From HK1 sp965202735 (GTDB lineage: Bacteria > Pseudomonadota > Gammaproteobacteria > HK1), in assembly GCA_965202735.1 (NCBI GenBank), contig OZ241844.1:4030001-4094000 (forward strand): a DNA stretch of 64,000 bases, read 5' to 3'. The translations under genes were made by a program, and so were the position numbers. Shown piece by piece: positions 44,617-52,145 of this stretch; the first letter of the stretch is position 1; each line of letters starts with the position of its first letter. Under the pieces are notes generated by a model that did not search any database, was not told the DNA's origin, and worked only from the letters and a program-made list of their open reading frames with translations.

Positions 44617-45009
44617 CTACCGCTTGGAGTACTGGGGCCGCTTGCGCGCCTTGTGCAGTCCGACCTTCTTGCGCTCGACCTCGCGGGCGTCCCGGGTGAC
44701 GAAGCCGGCGCGGCGCAACGGAGCCCGCCAGCTCTCGTCGTAGCGGATGAGGGCGCGGGTGATTCCGTGGCGGATGGCGCCCGCCTGTCCGCTGCCGCCG
44801 CCGCCGCGCACCGTGACCTTGATGTCGAACCGGTCGGCCATGCCGATGGTCTCGAGCGGCTGGCGCACGATCATGCGCGCCGTCTCGCGGCCGAAGTAGG
44901 TGTCGAGAGGACGGCGGTTGATGGTGATCCGCCCGCCTCCGGGCGCCAGGAACACGCGCGCGGTCGCGGTCTTGCGCCTTCCCGTGCCGTAATGGATGTG
45001 GTCTGCCAT
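44617..45009 (-). CDS. rpsI: 30S ribosomal protein S9
   Basis: This 130-residue ribosomal protein begins MADHIHYGTGRRKTATARVF and ends in the basic tail VGLHKARKRPQYSKR that reaches the ribosomal P site. A second ATG directly upstream (45012) could also serve. It follows rplM by 29 bp, the conserved rplM-rpsI operon. Confidence 0.97.
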   Translation of the reverse strand: MADHIHYGTGRRKTATARVFLAPGGGRITINRRPLDTYFGRETARMIVRQPLETIGMADRFDIKVTVRGGGGSGQAGAIRHGITRALIRYDESWRAPLRRAGFVTRDAREVERKKVGLHKARKRPQYSKR

Positions 45010-45038
45010 CATGATTGTGTCCGCCGGCTCGCGCCGAT

Positions 45039-45470
45039 TCACGAGAAGTGGAGGGGAACGGGCTGCTGTGCCGTGTGCCGGTGCTCGGGCCCCGCGTAGA
45101 CGCGGAGCTTGCGGTACATGTCCCGTCCGAGCGGCCCCTTGGGCAACATGCCCTTGACCGCTATCTCGATGACCCGGGCCGGCTTCTCCGCGATCATCTT
45201 CTCGAACGATGTGCTGCGGATGCCGCCGGGGTAGCCGGTATGCCGGTAGTAGGTCTTCCGGGTACGCTTGTTGCCGGTCAGCCCGACCTTCTCCGCGTTG
45301 ACGACGATGATGAAGTCGCCGGTGTCGACGTGGGGGGTGAACACGGCCTTGTGCTTGCCCCGGAGCCTGTGCGCGATCCGGCTCGCCAGGCGACCGAGAG
45401 GCTGCCCGGTCGCGTCGACGACGAACCACCTGCGTTCGACTTCATGCTTCTTGGCGGAAAAGGTGCCCAT
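45039..45470 (-). CDS. rplM: 50S ribosomal protein L13
   Basis: This 143-residue protein begins MGTFSAKKHEVERRWFVVDA. It carries LGRLASRIAHRLRGKHKAVF and the family signature region KGMLPKGPLGRDMYRKLRVY (about residues 107-126). It is the first gene of the rplM-rpsI operon and is divergent from coq7. Confidence 0.97.
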   Translation of the reverse strand: MGTFSAKKHEVERRWFVVDATGQPLGRLASRIAHRLRGKHKAVFTPHVDTGDFIIVVNAEKVGLTGNKRTRKTYYRHTGYPGGIRSTSFEKMIAEKPARVIEIAVKGMLPKGPLGRDMYRKLRVYAGPEHRHTAQQPVPLHFS

Positions 45471-45658
45471 GTCCGGCCAACGCTCGTCAGTGCCTGCGAA
45501 AAAGGCGGCGAATCCTATCCGGCGCCCGCCGCACTGTCAATTTTGAGCCCCGCCATTTTGAGCCCTGCCATTGATCCCTGCCATTCCAGGGCCCTCCGGA
45601 AGCTGGAGGTTCGGTAGACTGTACCGACCCGTACCGACCCGTGCGCCGGCGCATCCCC

Positions 45659-46312
45659 ATGCCCGAACCCCGAGACCGCGACATCGATCGGCTGGACCGG
45701 CTCGTCATCGCGTTCGACCGCGCGCTCCGGGGTGTGGCGCGCACCAGCCCCGGTTCCGCTTCGCAGAGTCCCGCCGGCGACATCGCGGACGACACCCTCG
45801 AACACGGCGAGCGCCGCCACTCGGCGGGCCTGATGCGGGTCAACCACGCGGGCGAAGTCGCCGCCCAGGCGCTCTACCGGGGGCAGTCCCTGGTGGCGCG
45901 CGACCCCCGGACCCGGGAGGCGATGGAGCAGGCTGCCCGCGAAGAGAACGACCACCTCGTCTGGTGCCGCACGCGGCTCGAGGAGCTCGGCTCCGCGCCG
46001 AGCCTCCTCGACCCGCTCTGGTACGCCGGCTCTCTGGCCATCGGCGCCGCCGCCGGACTCGCGGGCGATCGGTGGAGCCTGGGGTTCGTCGTCGAGACCG
46101 AGCGCCAGGTGGTCGAGCACCTCGACGACCACCTGGCGCGGCTCCCGGACGGCGACCGCCGAAGCCGTGCCCTCCTGGAGCGGATGCAGGCCGACGAACG
46201 GAGCCACGCCACCCGGGCGCAGGCCGCCGGAGGCGCCCCGCTGCCGCCGGTCGTGCGCCGCGCGATGCGCGCCGCATCGAAGGTCATGACCCGCACCGCC
46301 TACTGGATCTGA
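45659..46312 (+). CDS. coq7: Coq7-type demethoxyubiquinone hydroxylase
   Basis: This di-iron monooxygenase catalyses the C6 (Coq7) hydroxylation of ubiquinone precursors at the inner membrane. The 217-residue protein has the ferritin-like iron ligands in MRVNHAGEVAAQALYRGQ (about residues 61-78), REENDHLVWC (about 97-106), ERQVVEHLDDHL and QADERSHA. Hydrophobic helices lie between (AGSLAIGAAAGLAG). The ATG at 45659 is preferred to GTG 45641. It is followed closely by the CYTH gene. Its upstream region holds a gtaccgaccc tandem pair. Confidence 0.93.
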   Translation: MPEPRDRDIDRLDRLVIAFDRALRGVARTSPGSASQSPAGDIADDTLEHGERRHSAGLMRVNHAGEVAAQALYRGQSLVARDPRTREAMEQAAREENDHLVWCRTRLEELGSAPSLLDPLWYAGSLAIGAAAGLAGDRWSLGFVVETERQVVEHLDDHLARLPDGDRRSRALLERMQADERSHATRAQAAGGAPLPPVVRRAMRAASKVMTRTAYWI

Positions 46313-46333
46313 GCCGGCCCGTGGGAGTCGAGA

Positions 46334-46834
46334 TTGGGAGTCGAGATCGAACGGAAGTTCCTCGTGGCCGGCGATTCCTGGCGCGAGGCGGCGCCGGCCG
46401 GAACCCGGTACCGGCAGGGCTATCTTTCGACCGATCCGGGCCGCTCGGTGCGGGTGCGGGCGAGCGGGGACCGGGCCTGGCTCACCATCAAGAGCGCGGC
46501 GGTGGGGGTGGCGCGCCGGGAGTACGAGTACGAGATCCCCGCGCCGGACGCGCACGCGATCCTGGAGGAGCTCTGCGTGAAGCCGCTGATCGAGAAGACC
46601 CGCTTCGTCGTCGAGCACGACGGCCGCGCCTGGGAGATTGACGTGTTCGAGGGAGAGAACGCGGGCCTGATCGTGGCGGAGGTCGAGCTCGAGTCGGAGG
46701 ACGAGGAGCTCACGCTCCCCGCGTGGGCCGGCGAGGACGTGTCCGGCGACATCCGCTACTACAACCAGCGCCTCGTCGAGCGCCCGTACTCGCGGTGGGC
46801 GGAGCAGCGATCCTCGGCCGGCTCGGGACAGTGA
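46334..46834 (+). CDS. CYTH-domain protein (inorganic triphosphatase-like)
   Basis: This 166-residue protein begins with the CYTH signature GVEIERKFLVAGDSW and has basic strands SVRVRASGDRAWLTIKSAA. Acidic strands WEIDVFEGENAGLIVAEVEL line the triphosphate tunnel. Class IV CYTH enzymes hydrolyse tripolyphosphate or nucleoside triphosphates. The only start in register is TTG at 46334, because the sequence tgggagtcgagat is duplicated in tandem. The first copy, which has a GTG, is out of frame. It lies 21 bp after coq7. Confidence 0.88.
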   Translation: MGVEIERKFLVAGDSWREAAPAGTRYRQGYLSTDPGRSVRVRASGDRAWLTIKSAAVGVARREYEYEIPAPDAHAILEELCVKPLIEKTRFVVEHDGRAWEIDVFEGENAGLIVAEVELESEDEELTLPAWAGEDVSGDIRYYNQRLVERPYSRWAEQRSSAGSGQ

Positions 46835-46946
46835 TCGAAGCAGGATTGCCGGCCGCACCCGGAAAGGGCTCCGTTCTTCCGGAGTGGGCCCCGTTCTCGC
46901 GCGATGGTGCGCTCGACACGTGGCGGGGTCATGCTGGCCAGCGTCG

Positions 46947-47285
46947 TCAGGGCTTGTCGCCGCCGCTGCTCGGATACATCGGGATCGGGAACGGAGTGAC
47001 GTTGCCGCCCTGCCCCGCGTCGAGGATCTTGTTGGCGCCCTCGCGCCGGACCTCGTCGATGCGGATCACGGCGTGGAACGGGACGTAGGTGCGCTGCACG
47101 CCCTCGAATTCCGACTTGAGCTTCTCCTCGGAGGGATCGACGAGGATCGCGGTGCGCTCTCCGAAGATGATCTCGCCGATCTCGACGAATCCGTAGAGCT
47201 CGCCGTGGCTCACGCTGCGTGCGTACAGCTCGTAGACTTTCCCGTGGCTGTGGAAGACGACTCGATAAACCCGCTTCTTTGCCAT
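46947..47285 (-). CDS. DUF1820 family protein
   Basis: This 112-residue protein begins MAKKRVYRVVFHSHGKVYEL, with YGFVEIGEIIFGERTAILVD and VPFHAVIRIDEVRREG. The pattern matches DUF1820, a small conserved protein of Gammaproteobacteria with no established function. The C-terminal PFPIPMYPSSGGDK is proline-rich. It is convergent with the CYTH gene and 74 bp downstream of the creatininase-family gene. Confidence 0.85.
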   Translation of the reverse strand: MAKKRVYRVVFHSHGKVYELYARSVSHGELYGFVEIGEIIFGERTAILVDPSEEKLKSEFEGVQRTYVPFHAVIRIDEVRREGANKILDAGQGGNVTPFPIPMYPSSGGDKP

Positions 47286-47359
47286 GCTGCACCGCGCTCG
47301 GGGGTGAAGGGAGAAAGGTGTCGGGAGAGGGGCGACGCGGGAATTATACGGGACGGCCG

Positions 47360-48109
47360 CTACTGTGCCGCCAGGAACCTCCGGTAGTCCTCCACCGCGT
47401 CTTCGACCGCGGCGTGGAACAGCTTCTCCCCCGCCTCCGGCGTCGCCAGCGACGGGTCCGAGCCGATGCGCCCGTCCGGGAAGCGGCGGCGATAGTCGGC
47501 CGCGTCCAGGATGGGTCCGGTGGGCGCGATGCGCGGAGCCATCGGGACGTTCCTGATCGCATCGGGGTAGCCGTAGAACGTGAGCGAGACTTCGGAAGGC
47601 GTGGCGTGGCTGCCCTCCGAAGTGCCGAACAGCTCCTTCGACAGCGCGCGGACCCGCCTTCCGTCGAACCAGTTGCCGAGCCGGCACCGCACCCCCGGCT
47701 CGTTGCCCGCGTGGCGGTTGAAGCTCGTGTCCGCGTAGATCTCCGAGAATGCGGCGTTCACGGTGGCGATGTTGCCGCCGTGCCCGTTCAGGAAGTAGCA
47801 ACGCTCGAATCCGTGGCGGACGAGGGACTGGACGACATCGCGCACGACGGCGATGAGGGTGCTCGGGCGCAGGGTGATGGAGCCCGAGAACCCGAGGTGG
47901 TGCTGGGCCATGCCGACGCTGAGGGTCGGGGCGACGACGACGTCGATCTTCTCGTCCATGCCGCGGGCGACGATCTCGGGACACAGGGCGTCGGTGCCGA
48001 TGAATCCGTTGGGTCCGTGCTGCTCGGTCGATCCGATGGGGATGACGATGCCGCGGGAGCGCTCGAGATACGCGTCGATATCCTGCCAGGTCGAGAGTTG
48101 GAGCAGCAC
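47360..48109 (-). CDS. Creatininase-family amidohydrolase
   Basis: This 249-residue metal hydrolase of the creatininase/MftE family has IPIGSTEQHGPNGFIGTDAL, with Glu/His/Asp metal ligands (about residues 25-44). It also has MAQHHLGFSGSITLRPSTLI and FLNGHGGNIATVNAAF (near residue 105). It hydrolyses cyclic amides or processes peptides; the substrate here is unknown. The GTG at 48109 follows aaggagg at ideal spacing. The MITE at 48190 lies in its upstream region. Confidence 0.88.
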   Translation of the reverse strand: MLLQLSTWQDIDAYLERSRGIVIPIGSTEQHGPNGFIGTDALCPEIVARGMDEKIDVVVAPTLSVGMAQHHLGFSGSITLRPSTLIAVVRDVVQSLVRHGFERCYFLNGHGGNIATVNAAFSEIYADTSFNRHAGNEPGVRCRLGNWFDGRRVRALSKELFGTSEGSHATPSEVSLTFYGYPDAIRNVPMAPRIAPTGPILDAADYRRRFPDGRIGSDPSLATPEAGEKLFHAAVEDAVEDYRRFLAAQ

Positions 48110-48189
48110 CGGCGGCCTCCTTCGGTGTGGACGGAGCGCCGCGCATTGTAGGGGCCCACCCGCGATCGCGCCATGCACCGGGCGGCGGG

Positions 48190-48311
48190 GCAGCCATTCC
48201 CGCCAGGCGGGAACAGGCCCTCGAAATCCCCTCGATTGGACGCCCTGGTGGCCGGAATCGTGCCGGAATCCCATCGCGGCACGGCCTCTCCGGGCGCTGG
48301 CGGGAATCGCT
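48190..48311 (+). mobile_element. 122-bp MITE-like element, copy with 9-bp duplication
   Basis: It starts GCAGCCATTCCCGCC and ends GGCGGGAATCGCT. It is flanked by perfect direct repeats GGCGGCGGG at 48181-48189 and 48312-48320. It is exactly 122 bp, as is copy 1. Immediately to its right stands the third 64-bp element. Confidence 0.93.
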
Positions 48312-48322
48312 GGCGGCGGGGT

Positions 48323-48386
48323 GGTGTCTCAGCTTGACTCCGGAACCGTTCTGTCGTGTTGAGGAAGAAAGTCGAGCCGAGGCGCC
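48323..48386. repeat. 64-bp inverted-repeat element, copy 3
   Basis: It begins GGTGTCTCAGCTTGACT and ends AGTCGAGCCGAGGCGCC, with a gaggaagaaa centre, and is again 64 bp long. It lies 2 bp beyond the right target duplication of the MITE. Confidence 0.78.
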
Positions 48387-48511
48387 ACCGCCGTCGGGAA
48401 GGGTATACGTCCAGTTTGCCAGAGCCCTCGTTTCCGGTTCCGGGCGACCCTGGGGAAGAGGGCATCGTGCGCTCGTTCGCAAAGACGGGATGCCGCTGGT
48501 CCCGAAAGAAG

Positions 48512-48601
48512 CCCCTCTCCCCCCGGGAGAGGGGTTTGGGGTGAGGGGACCGAATCATCGCCGCACCCTCACCCCCGGCCCCTCTCCCGGGGGGAGAGGG
48601 G
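48512..48601. repeat. Inverted pair of REP-like palindromes
   Basis: Two hairpins (cccctctccccccgggagag followed by ggg, and cccctctcccggggggagag followed by ggg) face each other with ggggtgaggg and ccctcaccccc arms between, as in BIME-type REP doublets. They match the single palindrome at 35971. Confidence 0.8.
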
Positions 48602-48660
48602 AGAAATACGGGGGCCTTCTCCTGAACCCGGCGACTCCGTCAACAGCCGTTCGAGCTCTC

Positions 48661-48908
48661 CCTCCGGGGTGAGGGGAGAATACGGGTGTCTTCGGGCCGC
48701 CCGCCGCCTCCACTTCATGCGGCGGGATGGTCATCCCGGCCATGAGCGCTTTGCAATGGTCCTGGATCGGGGACTGGACAGGGCTCTCCAGAAGTCGTGA
48801 CGAACGGCTCATCAGACCCTCGATCCGGGTCTTCGATGCCGAAAGACTGCCCGTCACCGTGCGATCTTCCGGTTGGGCGGCCAATGACCGCGACTTTTGA
48901 ATGGTCCT
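48661..48908. repeat. Composite dispersed repeat (75-bp and 130-bp blocks)
   Basis: 48661-48746 repeats the block at 20482-20556 (gaggggagaatacgggtgtc). 48779-48908 is the inverse copy of the 130-bp repeat at 24524-24653. The 889-bp gap from 48110 to 48998 thus consists almost wholly of repeats: MITE, 64-bp element, REP pair and this block. No gene was seen in it. Confidence 0.75.
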
Positions 48909-48998
48909 GGGGGACTGGACCGGGGACATGCGCGCGGCCCGCCGTCGTGGCACTCTCCGCGTCCGGAGGCCACGTCCGTCGGAGGGAGCCAGGGCCCC

Positions 48999-49541
48999 AT
49001 GTCGATCCGGAGAGTGCTGCTGGCGGGCGGCTTCGCGGCCTGCGTCGCGCTGATGGCGGCGGCGCTCTGGCTCCAGCACGTCGACGGGCTCGAGCCCTGT
49101 CCCCTGTGCGTGCTCCAGCGCGGGGCGATCATCGCGCTCGGGGTGATCATGCTGGCCGGCGCGATCCACGGTCCGGGCGCGGTGGGGGGCCGCGTCTACG
49201 GTGGGCTGATCACGGTCGTCGCGATCGCGGGGGCGGGGGTGGCGGGCCGCCATGTGTGGCTCCAGAACCTGCCTCCGGGCCAGACGCCCGAATGCGGCCC
49301 GGGGCTGGAGTACATGCTCGGCGCCTTTCCCCTCACCGACGTGATCGAGATGGTCCTGCGCGGCTCGGGCGAGTGCGCCGAGGTGCAGTGGACGTTCCTC
49401 TCCCTCTCCATCCCCGAGTGGACCCTGCTCACGTTCATCGCCTTCATCCTGTTCGGACTGTGGCTGCTCCTCGCGACCCGGGCCGGGTCCGCCGCGAAGC
49501 GGCGGCCGGGGGACGCCGGTGCGACGGGGACGGCACGATGA
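48999..49541 (+). CDS. dsbB: Disulfide bond formation protein DsbB
   Basis: This inner-membrane quinone reductase reoxidises DsbA. The 180-residue protein has four hydrophobic helices and the first redox pair CPLC in LEPCPLCVLQRGAI (about residues 31-44). A second periplasmic cysteine pair is in TPECGPG and SGECAEVQW. The ATG at 48999 follows ggagggagccaggg. No dsbA is adjacent. Its 3' end runs into a 74-bp tandem repeat. Confidence 0.93.
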   Translation: MSIRRVLLAGGFAACVALMAAALWLQHVDGLEPCPLCVLQRGAIIALGVIMLAGAIHGPGAVGGRVYGGLITVVAIAGAGVAGRHVWLQNLPPGQTPECGPGLEYMLGAFPLTDVIEMVLRGSGECAEVQWTFLSLSIPEWTLLTFIAFILFGLWLLLATRAGSAAKRRPGDAGATGTAR

Positions 49542-49692
49542 GCAGCGCGCCATGATCGGACGGCACCGGCGCGCGGTACGGGCGGGACGCCGGCGCGGCG
49601 GAGACGGCACGATGAGCAGCGCGCCGTGGGCGGACGGCACCGGCGCGCGGTACGGGCACGGCGCCGGTGCGGCGGGGACGGCACGATGAGCA
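49527..49692. repeat. 74-bp tandem repeat carrying reiterated start codons
   Basis: The sequence gacggcacgatgagca occurs with ATG at 49538, 49612 and 49686, exactly 74 bp apart. The interval repeats as ggacggcaccggcgcgcggt with few changes. The first ATG overlaps the dsbB stop and the last is the start codon of the aminotransferase. Only the last is followed by a long frame. Confidence 0.88.
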
Positions 49693-50600
49693 AGGGGACC
49701 CACGAGTACCGGCCCGACCCCCGCAACGAGGCGATCCTCATCTACGTCAACGGCGAGCACGTGCCGCGCGACGAGGCCAGAGTGTCGGTCTTCGACAGCG
49801 GGTTCGTGCTCGGGGACGGCGTGTGGGAAGGGCTGCGGGTGCACCGCGGGCGGATCGCGTTCCTCGACGCCCACCTCGACCGGCTCTACGAAGGGGCGAA
49901 GGCGCTCGATCTCGATATCGGACTCGACCGCGCGGCCATGGCCGGGGCGCTCCACGAGACGCTGCGGGTGAACGCGATGGCCGACGACGTGCACATCCGC
50001 CTCATGGTCACGCGCGGCGTGAAGGCGACGCCGTACCAGGACCCCCGGATCACCGTGGGACCCGCCACCATCGTCATCATTCCCGAGTACAAGGTCCCGG
50101 ACCCCTCGGTGGCGACGCGCGGGCTCCGCCTGTTCACCGTGCACGTGCGCCGGGGACCGTCCGACGTGCAGGACCCGAAGCTCAACAGCCACTCCAAGCT
50201 CAACTGCATCCTCGCCTGCATCCAGGCGACCAGGGCGGGCGCCGACGAGGCCCTGATGCTCGACCCGCAGGGGTTCGTCGCGACCTGCAACTCCACCCAC
50301 TTCTTCATCGTCCGGCGCGGCGAGGTCTGGACTTCGTCCGGCGACTACTGCCTCGGCGGGATCACCCGCGGCAACGTCATCGCGCTGTGCCGCGACAACG
50401 CGATTCCCGTGCGCGAGCGCAACTTCAGCCTGACCGACGTCTACGGCGCCGGGGAGTCCTTCGTGACCGGCACGTTCGCCGGCGTCGCGCCGGTGGCGGA
50501 GGTCGACGGCCGGACCATCGGCACCGGCGGGCGCGGGCCGGTGACGGAATGCCTGCAGGCGCTGTACCTGGCGCTGATCGAACGGGAATGCGCGGGGTGA
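49686..50600 (+). CDS. Class IV PLP aminotransferase (branched-chain or D-amino acid type)
   Basis: This 304-residue enzyme has AILIYVNGEHVPRDEARVSV, then FDSGFVLGDGVWEGLRVHRG, and a PLP Lys in LNSHSKLNCILACIQA (near residue 180). A later segment is FVATCNSTHFFIVRRGE, and it has the family end FVTGTFAGVAPVAEVDGR. It transfers an amino group between an amino acid and a keto acid. The start codon is the last of three repeated ATGs. It is followed with overlap by a sulfotransferase-like gene, so the two are probably co-translated. Confidence 0.88.
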   Translation: MSKGTHEYRPDPRNEAILIYVNGEHVPRDEARVSVFDSGFVLGDGVWEGLRVHRGRIAFLDAHLDRLYEGAKALDLDIGLDRAAMAGALHETLRVNAMADDVHIRLMVTRGVKATPYQDPRITVGPATIVIIPEYKVPDPSVATRGLRLFTVHVRRGPSDVQDPKLNSHSKLNCILACIQATRAGADEALMLDPQGFVATCNSTHFFIVRRGEVWTSSGDYCLGGITRGNVIALCRDNAIPVRERNFSLTDVYGAGESFVTGTFAGVAPVAEVDGRTIGTGGRGPVTECLQALYLALIERECAG

Positions 50601-51340
50601 GCGCCGGCGGTCCGCCGGTGCGGGTCGCGATGTGGTCCGGGCCGAGGAACATCTCGACCGCGATGATGCGCGCGTGGGAGAACCGCGGCGACACCGCGGT
50701 GTGGGACGAGCCGTTCTACGCGTACTACCTGGATTCGACGGGCATCGAACATCCGGTCGACTCCGAGGTGATCGCGGCCGGCGAGACCGACTGGCGGCGG
50801 GTCGTCGAACGGCTGCTGGGAGAGGTTCCCGGGGAGCGTCCGGTCTTCTTCCAGAAGCACATGACGCACCATCTGCTGCCCGAGGTCGACCGGGAGTGGA
50901 TGGACGGGGTCGTCAACTGCTTCCTCGTCCGGGACCCCCGCGAGGTCCTCGCATCGTATGCGCGGATGCGCTCGACGGTGACGGTCGAGGACGTGGGCGT
51001 GCCGCAGCAGGCGGAGCTCTTCGACCATTTGCAGGCGCGAAGCGCGGACACGCCGGTGGTGATCGACGCGCGCGACGTGCTGGAGAACCCGCGCGGGGTG
51101 CTGAGCGCGCTGTGCGGCCGGGTCGGAGTCGACTTCACGGACCGCATGCTGGCGTGGCCTCCCGGACCGCGCGCGAGCGACGGCGTGTGGGCGAAGCACT
51201 GGTACCACTCGGTGCGGAGCTCGACCGGGTTCCAGCCCTATACCGCGAAGACGGCCCCGCTTCCCGGACATCTGGAGCCGCTCGCGCGCGAGTGCGAGCC
51301 GCACTACCGCCGTCTGTGGGAGCAGCGCCTGAGGACGTAG
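50588..51340 (+). CDS. Sulfotransferase-like P-loop protein
   Basis: This roughly 250-residue protein has an N-terminal loop RVAMWSGPRNISTAMMRAWE resembling the PAPS-binding region of sulfotransferases. It also has NCFLVRDPREVLASYARM (3'-phosphate-binding-like Arg/Ser, about residues 108-125) and a terminal region typical of the sulfotransferase/HAD-adjacent family. The start may be ATG 50588 or GTG 50597; both overlap the aminotransferase stop at 50598-50600. The coupling with a class IV aminotransferase suggests action on one amino-acid-derived metabolite. Confidence 0.7.
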   Translation: MRGVSAGGPPVRVAMWSGPRNISTAMMRAWENRGDTAVWDEPFYAYYLDSTGIEHPVDSEVIAAGETDWRRVVERLLGEVPGERPVFFQKHMTHHLLPEVDREWMDGVVNCFLVRDPREVLASYARMRSTVTVEDVGVPQQAELFDHLQARSADTPVVIDARDVLENPRGVLSALCGRVGVDFTDRMLAWPPGPRASDGVWAKHWYHSVRSSTGFQPYTAKTAPLPGHLEPLARECEPHYRRLWEQRLRT

Positions 51341-51363
51341 CCGGCGCCTCGGGCGCTACCGGA

Positions 51364-51618
51364 TGCCGGCCCGACGCGGCCGGACCGGACTTCCGGCAAG
51401 CGCCCCTGCCGTTCAGCTCCAGGACCCGTTCGAGATGCCGGTCCGACGCGGCCGGAACCGGAATTCCGGCAAGCGCCCCTGCCGTCCAGCTCCAGGACCC
51501 GTTCGAGATGCCGGTCCGACGCGGCCGGACCGGACTTCCGGCAAGCGCCCCTGCCGTCCAGCTCCAGGACTCGTTCGAGATGCCGGCCCGACGCGGCCGG
51601 AACCGGACTTCCGGAGCC
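51364..51618. repeat. 72-73-bp tandem repeat, three and a half units
   Basis: Units starting at 51364, 51436, 51509 and 51581 begin tgccgg(c/t)ccgacgcggcc and contain ccggcaagcgcccctgccgt and gctccaggac. One unit has a 1-bp insertion. The array fills the 359-bp gap between the sulfotransferase-like gene and phhB. No other gene is visible there. Confidence 0.9.
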
Positions 51619-51699
51619 CCGTTCTCGCGCATCCGGCCACGACGCGCACCCGGCCCTGAGCGGTGGAGGCCCGGTGGTCCCGCCGCCCGGCGGCCGCCC

Positions 51700-52038
51700 T
51701 CAACCCTCCATCAGGGAGTCGCAGCGCCGGGCGAGCGCGAAGTCGAGCTCGTGCAGGCCCCTGATCTTGTGGCTCCACCAGCTCACGGTGACCCGGCCCC
51801 ACTCGGTCACCACCTGCGGATGGTGGCCGATCGTCTCCGCCAGCTCGCCGACGCGATTCGTGAACGCCAGCGCCTCGGCGAAGTTGCGGAACCGGTACGA
51901 GCGCCGGAGCCGGGGAACGTCGTCGATCGTCTCGACCCGCCACTCCGGCAACGCCTTCGCGTAACGCGCGATCTCTTCGCCGGTCAGCTTCGGCGCGTCG
52001 GGCCGGCAGGCTTCACACTCGGGAATGGCGGCGGTCAT
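51700..52038 (-). CDS. phhB: Pterin-4a-carbinolamine dehydratase
   Basis: This enzyme dehydrates 4a-hydroxytetrahydrobiopterin to recycle pterin cofactor. The 112-residue protein has the family core FRNFAEALAFTNRVGELAET and the catalytic histidines in IGHHPQVVTEWGRVTVSWWS. It begins with a Cys-containing PECEACRPDAPKLT. No aromatic amino acid hydroxylase is adjacent. Confidence 0.92.
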   Translation of the reverse strand: MTAAIPECEACRPDAPKLTGEEIARYAKALPEWRVETIDDVPRLRRSYRFRNFAEALAFTNRVGELAETIGHHPQVVTEWGRVTVSWWSHKIRGLHELDFALARRCDSLMEG

Positions 52039-52145
52039 CGGTCAGTCTCTCCCGTCGGTCTCTTCCGGAGCGGATTTCACGCCCGGGGCTTCCGGGCCCG
52101 CATCCGCATCGAGGTATCGGCGTGGTGCTGTCCCACGATAGCCTT

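Noticed and set aside
51363..51659. Repeat-containing ORF of 98 codons
   Set aside because: The reading frame reflects a tandem DNA repeat, has a unit with a 1-bp indel, no ribosome-binding site and no recognisable protein features.
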